From Verrucomicrobiota bacterium (GTDB lineage: Bacteria > Verrucomicrobiota > Verrucomicrobiia > Limisphaerales > JAFGQR01): a stretch of DNA of 64,000 nt. The stretch is taken from NCBI GenBank assembly GCA_016935555.1, contig JAFGQR010000050.1, positions 23,295 through 87,294 of the forward strand. Reading direction: 5' to 3'. Shown here one piece after another: positions 8,610-16,830 of the stretch. The position numbers and the translations under genes were made by a program. The notes below the pieces were generated by a model, which saw only the letters and a program-made list of their open reading frames with translations, was not told the origin of the DNA and ran no database searches. Position 1 is the stretch's first letter, and each line of letters starts with the position of its first letter.

Positions 8610-10901
8610 ATGCTGAATCCGATGCGTGCTCTGTTCGCCGTCGTCACCCTCGCCTTGACCGCTGCGAGCTCCGCCGCCAACCAGCCCCTGGTCCCGCGCT
8701 TGGTCGGCCCGTGGTGGACGATCGCCGGCGATCCCGATCTCGGCGTGTTGACCACGCCCCAACAGCAGCCGGTGGATTTTGGCATCTGGCAGGCCGCCGA
8801 CGGCACGTGGCAACTGTGGTCCTGCATTCGCGGCACGAAAGAACCAGGCAACACCCGGCTGTTCCACCGCTGGGAGGGCGCCCGGCTCACGGACCGGGAC
8901 TGGACACCGCGAGGCATTGCGCTCCAGGCCGATCCGGCCCTTGGGGAAACCCGAGGCGGTTTGCAGGCGCCGTATGTGCTCCGGCACGACGGGACGTTTT
9001 GGATGTTCTACGGCGACTGGGTGAACATCTGCCTTGCCACCAGCGCCGACGGAAAGACCTTCACCCGCCACCGCAATTCGGAAGGCAAGCCCCAGCTCGA
9101 TTTCCCCGGCCCGGTGGACCGAACCCGCAACGGGCGCGATCCCATGGTGCTGCGCGCCGGCGGCCGATGGCACCTCTACCACACCGCTCACCCGGACAAC
9201 CACGGCGCCGACTATGCCCGCACCTCGGACGACCTCCTTCACTGGAGCCATGAACGCCTCGTCGCCGCCGGCGGACGCGCCGGCACCGGCCCGTATTCCG
9301 CCGAGTGCCCCTTCGTCGCCGAGCCTCAGCCGGGGCATTTCTACCTGTTCCGCACCCAGCGTTACGGGAAGGCCGCGCAGACCAGGGTCTATCACTCCCG
9401 CGACCCGCTCGATTTCGGGGTTGGCCACGACGCCGGGCATTACGTGACGACGCTGCCGGTGGCGGCGCCGGAGGTGTTCCAGCACGAGGGCGCGTGGTAT
9501 CTGGCGGCGCTCCTCCCGACCCTCAAAGGGATCCAGCTCACCCGCCTCGAATGGACGCACGCCCCGTCACAGGCTGCGGAGCCGTGCCGCATCGACGTGG
9601 TCGAGCAGGACAGCGGCTGGCCGGTGCCGCTGGTGGAACTGCGCACCACCCATCTGGCGCGCCTTGTGACCGACAACGCCGGCGTGATCGCCCTGGATCT
9701 GCCGGAAGTCATGGGACGCGACACGTGGTTCGACGTCGTCGGCCACGGCTATGAGGTGCCCAAGGATGGTTTTGGATTTCGCGGCGTGCGCTTGAAGCCC
9801 CAGCCGGGCCAAACCCTGCGCGTCACCGTGCGCCGCACCATCATCGCCAAGCGCCTCGGGCGCCTCACCGGCGCCGGCCTTTTTGCCGAAAGCCAAAAGC
9901 TCGGCCAGGACCTGGACTGGACCGAATCGGGCGTGTTCGGATGCGACAGCGTGCAGAACGCGGTGCATCGGGGGAAGCTGTATTGGGCGTGGGGCGACAC
10001 CACGCTGCCGCACTATCCGCTGGGCATCTTCGACATGAGCAGCGCCACCACCGCCCCGCAGCCCCTCGAGTCGTTCAAACCCCCCGTGCGCCTGGTGTTC
10101 CATTACTTCACCCTCCCCGGCGGCCGCCCGCGCGGCGTCGCCAAAATGCCCGGGACGGGTCCGACGTGGCTGAGCGGCTACGTGAGCCTGCCCACCGGCA
10201 CCGGCGCGCCGCGGCTGGTCGCCACCTATGCGAAAATCAAGCCGCCCCTCGACGCCTATGAAACCGGCTTGTGCGCCTGGAATGACGACACCTCGCAGTT
10301 CGAGCCCCTCCGCGTGCTTTGGACCAAGTCCGACTCCGCCCCCAAGCCGCCGCCCGCTCCCGACGGGCATCCCTGCGTGGTGAAAGATCCGCAGGGCAAG
10401 ACGTGGGTGTATTTCGGCAATCCGCTGCCGACGCTGCGCTGCCCCGCCACGTTCGAAGCCTGGCAGGACGCGTCGACCTGGGAAATCCTGCAGCCGCCCT
10501 CAGCGCTGGTTTCGGCGGCCGATGGCCAGGCGGTCAAACCCCACAGCGGTTCGCTGGCCTGGAATGCGTTCCGGCGGCGTTATGTGACGGTGTTTATGGA
10601 GGCGTTTGGCAAGCCCTCAACGTTTGGCGAACTGTGGTATGCCGAAGCCCCCGCACCCACCGGCCCGTGGGGCAGGGCGGTGAAAATCCTCAGCCACGAC
10701 AACTACACGTTCTACAATCCGCGGCTGCACCCCGAGTTCACTCCGCCCGAGTCCCCCATGCTGCTGTTCGAGGGCACGTTCACGCAGCAGTTTGCCAACC
10801 GGCCGCCGCCGACCTCGCGCTACGACTATAACCAGGTGCTCTACCGCCTGGACCTGGACGATCCGGCGCTCGCGCCGGCGCAACGGCCGGCGGGCGGTTG
10901 A
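8610..10901 (+). CDS. Secreted protein with GH43-like N-terminal beta-propeller and a second propeller-like half
   Basis: About 763 residues starting at the ATG at 8610, chosen because it places a good signal peptide (MRALFAVVTLALTAASSAA) at the N-terminus; the frame is open further upstream. The first half (about residues 30-320) has repeated blade-like strands with GIWQAADGTWQLWSC, GTFWMFYGDW, NGRDPMVLRAGGRWHLYHTA and SAECPFV. This resembles the five-bladed propellers of glycoside hydrolase clans around GH43/GH32. A short carboxypeptidase-regulatory-like beta domain follows (about 325-420). The C-terminal half again has propeller-type strands (KLYWAWGDTTLPHYPLGIF, HPCVVKDPQGKTWVYFG). Family placement is by resemblance only; I cannot name the catalytic triad. 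It stands at the head of the carbohydrate gene region and is followed by an esterase gene 88 bases downstream. Confidence 0.75.
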   Translation: MLNPMRALFAVVTLALTAASSAANQPLVPRLVGPWWTIAGDPDLGVLTTPQQQPVDFGIWQAADGTWQLWSCIRGTKEPGNTRLFHRWEGARLTDRDWTPRGIALQADPALGETRGGLQAPYVLRHDGTFWMFYGDWVNICLATSADGKTFTRHRNSEGKPQLDFPGPVDRTRNGRDPMVLRAGGRWHLYHTAHPDNHGADYARTSDDLLHWSHERLVAAGGRAGTGPYSAECPFVAEPQPGHFYLFRTQRYGKAAQTRVYHSRDPLDFGVGHDAGHYVTTLPVAAPEVFQHEGAWYLAALLPTLKGIQLTRLEWTHAPSQAAEPCRIDVVEQDSGWPVPLVELRTTHLARLVTDNAGVIALDLPEVMGRDTWFDVVGHGYEVPKDGFGFRGVRLKPQPGQTLRVTVRRTIIAKRLGRLTGAGLFAESQKLGQDLDWTESGVFGCDSVQNAVHRGKLYWAWGDTTLPHYPLGIFDMSSATTAPQPLESFKPPVRLVFHYFTLPGGRPRGVAKMPGTGPTWLSGYVSLPTGTGAPRLVATYAKIKPPLDAYETGLCAWNDDTSQFEPLRVLWTKSDSAPKPPPAPDGHPCVVKDPQGKTWVYFGNPLPTLRCPATFEAWQDASTWEILQPPSALVSAADGQAVKPHSGSLAWNAFRRRYVTVFMEAFGKPSTFGELWYAEAPAPTGPWGRAVKILSHDNYTFYNPRLHPEFTPPESPMLLFEGTFTQQFANRPPPTSRYDYNQVLYRLDLDDPALAPAQRPAGG

Positions 10902-10989
10902 AGTCGAGGCTCAAGGGACCGAAAGGACCCAAAGTGATCAGGCCAAACTTCCTCTTCACTCGCCGCCCCGATCGTGGCACGCTCAACCC

Positions 10990-13197
10990 ATGATCTTGAG
11001 CTTCCGCCCTTCGATGCTCTGTCTCCCACTCGCGCTGTCCCTTCTCACGGCCGTGTCCGCAGGCGCCTCGGGGCCGCGCGTGCTGCCCGAGGGCAAACTG
11101 CCCGACGACGCGCGCCTCCAGCCCCTCAAGGATCTCGATGGCTATTTCCCCTTCACCCCCCCGAAAACCAGGGCCGACTGGGAACGCCGCGCCGGGCGCG
11201 TGCGCCGGCAGATTCTGGCATCGCAAGGGCTGTGGCCCATGCCGACGCGGACTCCTTTGAACGCGGTGATCCACGGCCGGGTGGACCGGGGCGATTACAC
11301 CGTGGAAAAGGTCTATTTCGAGAGCCTCCCCGGGTTTTTCGTGACGGGCAATCTGTATCGCCCCGGGAAGGTGGCGGGTCGGGTTCCGGGCGTGCTGTTT
11401 GCCCACGGCCACTGGAGCGACGCGCGTCTCTCGGAATCCAGCCCGGCGGAGCTGCGGCGTGAGATTGCCGACGGGGCGGAGCGGTTTGAGCAGGGGGGGC
11501 GGAGCAAGTTCCAGTCGATGTGCGTGCAGCTGGCGCGGATGGGGTGCGTGGTATGGCAATGGGACATGCTGGGCAATTCGGACGCGCTCCAACTGTCCGC
11601 AAAGCTCGTGCACGGTTTTGCCAAGCAACGCCCCGAGATGAACACCCTCGAACACTGGGGATTCTTCAGCCCCCAGGCCGAGGCCCATCTCCAAAGCGTC
11701 ATGGGCCTGCAGACGTGGAACTCGATCCGCTCGCTGGATTTCCTGCTCAGCCTGCCCGAAGTCGACCCGGCCCGGGTGGCGATGACGGGCGCCAGCGGCG
11801 GCGGGACGCAGACCATGTTGCTGGCGGCGGTGGACCCGCGGTTGGCGCTGTCGTTCCCGGCGGTGATGGTGAGCACCGCGATGCAGGGCGGTTGCACGTG
11901 CGAAAACGCCTGCCTGCTGCGCGTCGATACCGGCAACATCGAGTTCGCCGCCCTCTTCGCGCCCAAGCCGCAGGGCATGACCACCGCGAACGACTGGACA
12001 AAGGAAATGTCGACCAAGGGTTTCCCGGAACTGAAGCAGCTCTACACCCTGCTCGGCGCGCCGAACCACGTGATGCTCAAACGCGGCGAACACTTCCCGC
12101 ATAACTACAACGCCGTGTCGCGCTCGGCCTTTTACACCTGGCTCAACCAGCACTTCCGCCTGGGCCAGCCCGCCCCCGTCATCGAACGTGATTACGAACC
12201 GCTGCCGCGCGCGCAGTTGACCGTCTGGAACGACCAGCACCCGGCCCCCGAAGCCGCCGACCCGGATTTCGAGCGGCAGCTGTGCCGCTGGCTGCACGAG
12301 GATGCCCAAAAACAGCTTGCGGCTGCGCAGGCAACGCCCCAGCGCTTCCGCGAAGCCTGCGGCGGCGCCCTTGAAATCGTCTTCGGCGCCCGGCATCTCG
12401 AAGCGAGCGATGTGCGGTGGGAGGCGACGCACCGGACTGATGCGGGCACTTGGACCCAAACCCTCGGCCTGATCCGCAATGCGCGTCACCACGAGGCGTT
12501 GCCAGCCGTCGTGTGCGCGCCCAAACAGGGCCGCAGCCACGCCGTCCTCTGGCTGAGCGGCGCCGGGAAATCCGCGTTATTTGCGCATGACGGTTCCCTG
12601 GTGGCCGAGGCGCAAGCGCTGGTGGACGCGGGGATGACCGTGGTGGGTGTGGACCTGCTTTACCAGGGCGAGTTTCTGCCGGACGGGCGCCCGCTGACGC
12701 ATACGCCGCGCGTGAAGAACCCCCGCGAAGCGGCCGCCTACACGTTTGGCTACAACTACGCGGTGTTTGTCCAGCGGGTGCGGGACGTGCTGACCGCCGT
12801 GCATGCGGTGCGTCGCATGGAACCGTCGCCGCGGCGGGTGACCGTGGCGGGTCTGGAGGGCGCGGGCCCATGGGTGGCGGCGGCGCGCGCGGTGGCGGGC
12901 GTGGCCATCGACCAGGCGGTCATTGACACCGGCGGATTTCGATTTGGTGCGGTGCGGGATCTGCACGATCCGGGCTTTGTGCCGGGCGGCGCCAAGTATG
13001 GCGACCTGCCCGCACTGCTGGCCCTGGGTGCCCCGGGCCGCCTCTGGGTGGCCGGCGAAACCGATGCCTCGCTCGCCCTGGCCCACGCACACTACCACGC
13101 CCTCAACGCCGCCACCCGCCTCACCCGCTTTGCCGGCGACCCGCACCGCGTCCGCGCCGCCGCGGCAGAGTGGTTGCGGACGGAAGGCCAGCCGTGA
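10990..13197 (+). CDS. Secreted alpha/beta-hydrolase, acetyl-xylan-esterase-like, duplicated fold
   Basis: 735 residues from the ATG at 10990, which opens a signal peptide (MILSFRPSMLCLPLALSLL and on to SAGAS). The first alpha/beta-hydrolase domain (about 60-410) has the nucleophile elbow GASGGG with Ser269, an HGHW oxyanion-type block near 140 and KRGEHFPHNYN near 365 that should carry the catalytic His. A second alpha/beta-hydrolase-like domain (about 450-735) keeps the fold (AVLWLSGAGKS, VVGVDLLYQGEF), but its elbow reads GLEGAG, with Glu where Ser is expected, so it is probably inactive as a classical serine hydrolase. The family includes deacetylases of plant polysaccharides. An open frame extends upstream into the preceding gene, but that part is only overlap. 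It probably acts with the GH43-like neighbour on acylated glycans. Confidence 0.85.
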   Translation: MILSFRPSMLCLPLALSLLTAVSAGASGPRVLPEGKLPDDARLQPLKDLDGYFPFTPPKTRADWERRAGRVRRQILASQGLWPMPTRTPLNAVIHGRVDRGDYTVEKVYFESLPGFFVTGNLYRPGKVAGRVPGVLFAHGHWSDARLSESSPAELRREIADGAERFEQGGRSKFQSMCVQLARMGCVVWQWDMLGNSDALQLSAKLVHGFAKQRPEMNTLEHWGFFSPQAEAHLQSVMGLQTWNSIRSLDFLLSLPEVDPARVAMTGASGGGTQTMLLAAVDPRLALSFPAVMVSTAMQGGCTCENACLLRVDTGNIEFAALFAPKPQGMTTANDWTKEMSTKGFPELKQLYTLLGAPNHVMLKRGEHFPHNYNAVSRSAFYTWLNQHFRLGQPAPVIERDYEPLPRAQLTVWNDQHPAPEAADPDFERQLCRWLHEDAQKQLAAAQATPQRFREACGGALEIVFGARHLEASDVRWEATHRTDAGTWTQTLGLIRNARHHEALPAVVCAPKQGRSHAVLWLSGAGKSALFAHDGSLVAEAQALVDAGMTVVGVDLLYQGEFLPDGRPLTHTPRVKNPREAAAYTFGYNYAVFVQRVRDVLTAVHAVRRMEPSPRRVTVAGLEGAGPWVAAARAVAGVAIDQAVIDTGGFRFGAVRDLHDPGFVPGGAKYGDLPALLALGAPGRLWVAGETDASLALAHAHYHALNAATRLTRFAGDPHRVRAAAAEWLRTEGQP

Positions 13198-13231
13198 CCG
13201 GGATCGCAGGGTCGCCCGGAAAGCCGTCTCC

Positions 13232-14164
13232 TCAGACGTATTCGACTGTGCCGGGCGGTTTGGGGGTGAGGTCGTAGAGACAGCGGTTGACGCCGGGGAT
13301 GGCAGTGATGCGTTTGGAAAGCCGGTGGAGCGTTTTCCACGGCAGTTCGCGCACGGTCGCCACCCGGGCATCGGCACTGTCGATGCAGCGCACCACGACA
13401 ATCTGTCCGAACTCGCGCCGCCCCGCCCGGATGCCGGTGGCGCGGTCGTTCATGAGGACGGCCAGGTATTGGAAGGCCCCGGTGCGTTGGAGTTCCTCTT
13501 CCACGATACCCGTGGCCGCGCGCACGGTGTCCAGGCGGGCTTCGGTAACTTCGCCAATGATGCGGGCGGCCAGGGCGGGTCCAGGAAAAGGGATGCGGTG
13601 GGTGATGCTCCGGGGCAGCCCGAGCGCGCCTGCAATGGCGCGGACGCCGTCTTTGCGCAGGGTTTTGAGCGGTTCGAGGACGCGGTATCCGTAGGCCTTC
13701 TGGGGGTTGATGCCGAGTTGTTCGAGGATGTTGTGCTGGCGCTTGATCCCAGCGACGGTTTCCTCGATGTCGGTCAGGATGGTGCCGTGCAGAAGAAAGG
13801 TGGCCTTCGAGCGTCGGACTGTCTTGGCGAACACGTCCTTGTAAAACGTGTCGGTGATGGCCTGCCGCTTCTCCTCGGGGTCCGTGAGCCCGCGCAGGGC
13901 CTTCAGAAACAGGGAACGGGCGTCGATCAGCTCGACCGGAATGCCCAGCTGCGCAAACGCCTTCACGACGCGGGTCGGCTCGCCCTCGCGCATGAGGGCG
14001 TTATCGACGAAGATGGTCTTCAACTGGCTGCCCAGCGCGCGGTGCGCCAGGACCGTGACGGCCGAGCTGTCGACCCCCCCGCTCAGCGCATTGATGGCGA
14101 TGCCGTCGCCCACGGTCCGCTGGAGTTCCGCCACTTGTTTTCGAATGAAGGCTTGACAGTTCAT
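13232..14164 (-). CDS. Stand-alone GMP-synthase-like ATP pyrophosphatase (no amidotransferase domain)
   Basis: 310 residues that match the ATP-pyrophosphatase plus dimerisation part of GMP synthase, which aminates XMP to GMP. The P-loop SGGVDSS is at residues 28-34, followed by FVDNALMREGE, the DTFYKDVF block, LHGTILTDIEET, HRIPFPGPALAARIIGEVT and the C-terminal block CLYDLTPKPPGTVEYV. Bacterial GuaA is normally about 510-525 residues with an N-terminal class-I glutaminase, which is absent here, as in archaeal split enzymes. The C-terminus ends VEYV instead of the usual IEWE, so the final Glu that helps form the nucleotide and potassium site is missing. It may be ammonia-dependent, partner with a glutaminase elsewhere, or be a paralogue with another substrate. 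It is the third gene of a run on the minus strand, after an oxidoreductase and a pseudopilin-like gene. Confidence 0.85.
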   Translation of the reverse strand: MNCQAFIRKQVAELQRTVGDGIAINALSGGVDSSAVTVLAHRALGSQLKTIFVDNALMREGEPTRVVKAFAQLGIPVELIDARSLFLKALRGLTDPEEKRQAITDTFYKDVFAKTVRRSKATFLLHGTILTDIEETVAGIKRQHNILEQLGINPQKAYGYRVLEPLKTLRKDGVRAIAGALGLPRSITHRIPFPGPALAARIIGEVTEARLDTVRAATGIVEEELQRTGAFQYLAVLMNDRATGIRAGRREFGQIVVVRCIDSADARVATVRELPWKTLHRLSKRITAIPGVNRCLYDLTPKPPGTVEYV

Positions 14165-14249
14165 GATGCGTTAATCGTTTCCTTCCGCTGAAAAAAAACA
14201 GTGTTGCGCGCGCGGTATAGTGAACCCGCGCGGCCTTGGCAAGTGCGAT

Positions 14250-14678
14250 TCAGAGGCGGTTCACGCGCCGGGGGGGGAGCGCGTGCGGCGGGTTGGTGAT
14301 GCTGCACGTGGGGTTCTCATTCACGGCGCCCAGCCGGTAGACGCCGCCCGCGGGGCAGACCGGCTTCGTCGCAATGTACTTACCCGGCCCGAACAGGTCG
14401 GTGTCCTGCGGAATATCGGTAGGCGCCTTGTTCAGCGCGGCTGCCCAGGCCTGTTTGGCGCCTTGGATTTGCGCCAGGTTGGCCCGGCAAACGCCCGCCG
14501 CAGTATGGCGCCCCCCCCAGTCCACGTCCGGAAGGACCGTGCCCGCGACAAACAGTGCGGCCAGCAGCAGGCAGAAGCCGCCTGCGACCTTGTGGCGGCG
14601 GCCCAGGAGCAGGCCGCCGACACCGACCAGCAGGCCGACGATCACACACCAGGCAACATCGGGAACAAACGCCAGCAT
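14250..14678 (-). CDS. Membrane protein with pseudopilin-like C-terminal domain
   Basis: 142 residues from the ATG ending at 14678. Two hydrophobic segments (about 8-26 and 33-48) are followed by a soluble part, CRANLAQIQGAKQAWAAALN ... PVCPAGGVYRLGAV ... PTCSI. That last part is the pattern of type-II-secretion pseudopilin tails common in verrucomicrobia (C-x-NL-x-QI-x-GAK ... CPAGG-x-Y ... PTC). The usual prepilin N-terminus (GFTLIE) is absent; two ordinary membrane helices replace it. The three Cys positions are those conserved in the pseudopilin tails. It begins five bases after the stop of the upstream oxidoreductase gene, so the two are probably co-transcribed. Function unknown; anchoring of the pseudopilin-like domain at the inner membrane is inferred. 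Confidence 0.7.
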   Translation of the reverse strand: MLAFVPDVAWCVIVGLLVGVGGLLLGRRHKVAGGFCLLLAALFVAGTVLPDVDWGGRHTAAGVCRANLAQIQGAKQAWAAALNKAPTDIPQDTDLFGPGKYIATKPVCPAGGVYRLGAVNENPTCSITNPPHALPPRRVNRL

Positions 14679-14683
14679 GCGGT

Positions 14684-16093
14684 TCAAATCTCGGTCCAGT
14701 TTCCCGGCACGGGGACGGGGTAGCGTCCCTGGGCGTCGGCCTGGAGCGGGGGTGCGCTGGAGGCGGTGAGTTGATCGATGCCGGGGCAGAACTGGAAGTT
14801 CGAGGCCATGGCTTCGTCCCACGTGATGACGCGTCCCATATGCACGGCGGCACGGCCCATGATGTCGGCCAGGTTCGACAAGGCGGCGCGTTTGGCTTCG
14901 TTGTGCGGCCGGTCATGGCGGATCGCGGCGAGGAGCGCCTCCCACTCGGCCTGCCAGGGGGTGAGAACTTCCTTGGGGGCGCGCCAGCGGATGTTGTCGC
15001 GCTCGCAGCGCTGGTCGTTGTAGAGATGAACGGTGCCTTGGTGAATGGGGCCGGAGAATTGCGCGGCGCACTTGGTGCCGTGGACGTACGTGGCAAAGTC
15101 GGTGTGGCACCGCGGCAGCCAGCGCGCCACGTCGGTCGCCTTGGTGCCGTCGGCGAACGTCCATTCGATCGAGAGCGAGTCGAGGTTCTGGCCGCAATCG
15201 GTGTTATGGACGGCGCGTCCGCCGATGCCGTGGGCGGTGACAGGCCAGGCGTCCTTGAGCCAGCAGATCTCGTCGATCTGGTGGATGTGCATCTCCGCAA
15301 ACAGCCCGCCCGACACCCACAGGAAATGGGTGAAGTGCCGGATCTGCCAGGCCAGCTCCGGCTCGGACATAGGGCGAACCCCCAGCCAGCCGCACGGTTC
15401 CATCCGGCAGGCGCGGATGAGCTGGATCTGGCCCATCTCACCATCCCGAATCCGCTGGATCAGCTGCTGCCGGTTCGGCGAGTGGCGACACTGCAGACCC
15501 GCTGCGATCTTCAGGTTCTTGCGCTCAGCCGCCTCACCCGCGCGCAGGATGCGGCGCACGCCCGGCGGATCCGTGGCGAAGGATTTCTCCATGAACACGT
15601 TGACGCCGCGTTCGACGGCGTATTCCAACTGGCCGGGGCGGAAGCCGGCATAACCGCACAGCATGGCCACGTCGCCCGAACCCGGTCGCAGGGAATCGAT
15701 CGCCCGACGCCAGGCGTCGAACCCCACAAACCGGCGGTCCGGCGGCACGTCCACGCGGCCGGCGAATTTTTGCGAGAGCGCCTGGTGGGAACCGGCCAGC
15801 CGGTTGCCAAACAAGTCCGCCATGGCCGTCAGCTTCACCGGGCCGTAGGACGACGCAAACGCGTCCGCCACCGCGCCGCTGCCGCGTCCGCCGCAGCCGA
15901 TCAGCGCCAGGCGCAGCGTGTTGTCCTCGGCGGCGTGCACGGGCGGCAGCGCGACGCCGGCGAGGGCGGAGGCGGCGACGAGTCGGCCGCTACGTTCGAG
16001 GAAGCCGCGGCGCGAGGTGCGGGCGGGGGGAAGCGGGTGGGAGGAGGCAGCGGGGTTCAGGGTTGTGGGATGCAACGATTGGCGGCTTTTCAT
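14684..16093 (-). CDS. Tat-exported Gfo/Idh/MocA family oxidoreductase
   Basis: 469 residues. The N-terminus holds a twin-arginine motif (TSRRGFLERSG) near residue 26, after a Pro/Ser-rich leader. The nucleotide fold begins at LRLALIGCGGRGSGAV (about residue 60). The hallmark normally written EKP is FMEKSFATDP here, with Ser replacing Pro. The C-terminal domain contains FAEMHIHQIDEICWL and DSLSIEWTFADGTKA. It belongs to the same superfamily as the product at 7101-8399 but is a clearly different subgroup, longer and with a different substrate domain (MEPCGWLGVRP). It is the first gene of a probable operon with the pseudopilin-like gene and the GuaA-like ATPase. The long intergenic region upstream is packed with repeats. 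Substrate unknown. Confidence 0.88.
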   Translation of the reverse strand: MKSRQSLHPTTLNPAASSHPLPPARTSRRGFLERSGRLVAASALAGVALPPVHAAEDNTLRLALIGCGGRGSGAVADAFASSYGPVKLTAMADLFGNRLAGSHQALSQKFAGRVDVPPDRRFVGFDAWRRAIDSLRPGSGDVAMLCGYAGFRPGQLEYAVERGVNVFMEKSFATDPPGVRRILRAGEAAERKNLKIAAGLQCRHSPNRQQLIQRIRDGEMGQIQLIRACRMEPCGWLGVRPMSEPELAWQIRHFTHFLWVSGGLFAEMHIHQIDEICWLKDAWPVTAHGIGGRAVHNTDCGQNLDSLSIEWTFADGTKATDVARWLPRCHTDFATYVHGTKCAAQFSGPIHQGTVHLYNDQRCERDNIRWRAPKEVLTPWQAEWEALLAAIRHDRPHNEAKRAALSNLADIMGRAAVHMGRVITWDEAMASNFQFCPGIDQLTASSAPPLQADAQGRYPVPVPGNWTEI

Positions 16094-16268
16094 AATCTGT
16101 GGTTCAGCAGACGCCGATGGCGCGGCAATTGCAATCGTTAAAGGTCCGGCATGCCTTCGCCCGATGCTTTTGCCCCTATCATGCCGAGCTGAGACGGCGG
16201 CTCAAAGTTCCACGGCCAGTTCGCCGACCAGCGCTTCGCGCGGGTCTGAGGCGCGCCTTGCTGGCGAA

Positions 16269-16328
16269 CATGTGAACAAGTTGTCTCTCAGAAATTGAGA
16301 ATTAAGAATTGAGAATTCAAAATTTCAA
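16269..16328 (-). repeat. 60-base AT-rich dispersed intergenic repeat, copy A
   Basis: Read on the minus strand, this segment aligns without gaps to 50968-51027 on the plus strand, with 51 of 60 positions identical by hand count. It consists of runs such as CTCAATTCTTAATTCTC followed by TTTCTGAGAGAC and TTGTTCACAT. A related AT-rich stretch is at 28029-28069. All copies sit between genes, in otherwise very GC-rich DNA. Confidence 0.8.
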
Positions 16329-16383
16329 CGATCTTTGGCCAGGTCTGTACACATCCGCCCTTGACTCAGGGGTCCACTGCAGA

Positions 16384-16451
16384 GGGGTCACGTCTGGACA
16401 ATGGACAAATGGCGGTCCCCAAAATAATGTCTATTGTCCAGACGTGACCCC
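16384..16451. repeat. 19-base perfect inverted repeat (REP-like)
   Basis: The arm at 16384-16402 (GGGGTCACGTCTGGACAAT) is the exact reverse complement of 16433-16451, with a 30-base loop. Outward of the loop-facing ends, four of the next five bases also pair. The arms end in GACCCC, a feature of REP sequences moved by REP-associated tyrosine transposases; no transposase gene is in the window. Confidence 0.85.
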
Positions 16452-16497
16452 AAATCCCGGGGCGGAGCGCGTGACCCCAAATCCCGGGGCGGAGCGC
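16444..16497. repeat. 27-base tandem duplication
   Basis: Positions 16444-16470 and 16471-16497 are identical. The unit starts GTGACCCCAAATCCCGGGGC. The first copy overlaps the right arm of the neighbouring inverted repeat, so duplication probably happened after, or together with, the formation of the palindrome. Confidence 0.9.
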
Positions 16498-16515
16498 GGG
16501 CTTCAGCCCGCTTCA
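16494..16515. repeat. GC hairpin shared with 25840-25861, copy 1
   Basis: A 22-base stretch identical to 25840-25861. Its core GCGGGCTTCAGCCCGC is a palindromic hairpin with a 7-bp stem. Both copies lie between genes. Confidence 0.8.
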
Positions 16516-16830
16516 CGCCACGAATGGTCGTCGGTCTGGCGAGGAATTGCGGCAGCCCCATACCCACCCGGAGCGTGAAGCGACATGAATGCCACGCTCC
16601 GCACCGGCAACCGCGCTGCCATTCCGGCCGTTCGCCAAACCCGCGCCCGTAAGGCGAGGATCCGGGGCGCACATCTGCCCTTGACTCTGAGTGATGGGGT
16701 CGCACTCTGTGCGCCGACCATGAATGAGACAACGCATTGCACTGCCCGGTGGACGGCGTCACGCCTTCAAGAACCTCCCCAAATCCAACGCCCGGTCCCG
16801 CCGGGCCGGCCGGCGCGCCGATTGCCGCGG

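Larger units (their letters stand above)
16094..16830. other. Repeat-rich intergenic region
   Basis: About 740 bases without a convincing gene. It contains, in order, an AT-rich dispersed repeat, a 19-base perfect inverted repeat, a 27-base tandem duplication, a GC hairpin also found at 25840, and a short inverted repeat (16569-16577 against 16593-16601). Two 18-base direct repeats with one mismatch (16350-16367 and 16670-16687) bracket most of this material. On the minus strand, 16202-16252 reads ASDPREALVGELAVEL then a stop, which could be the last codons of a lost gene; this is weak. Promoters for the genes on both sides must lie here, but I cannot assign them. Confidence 0.6.
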
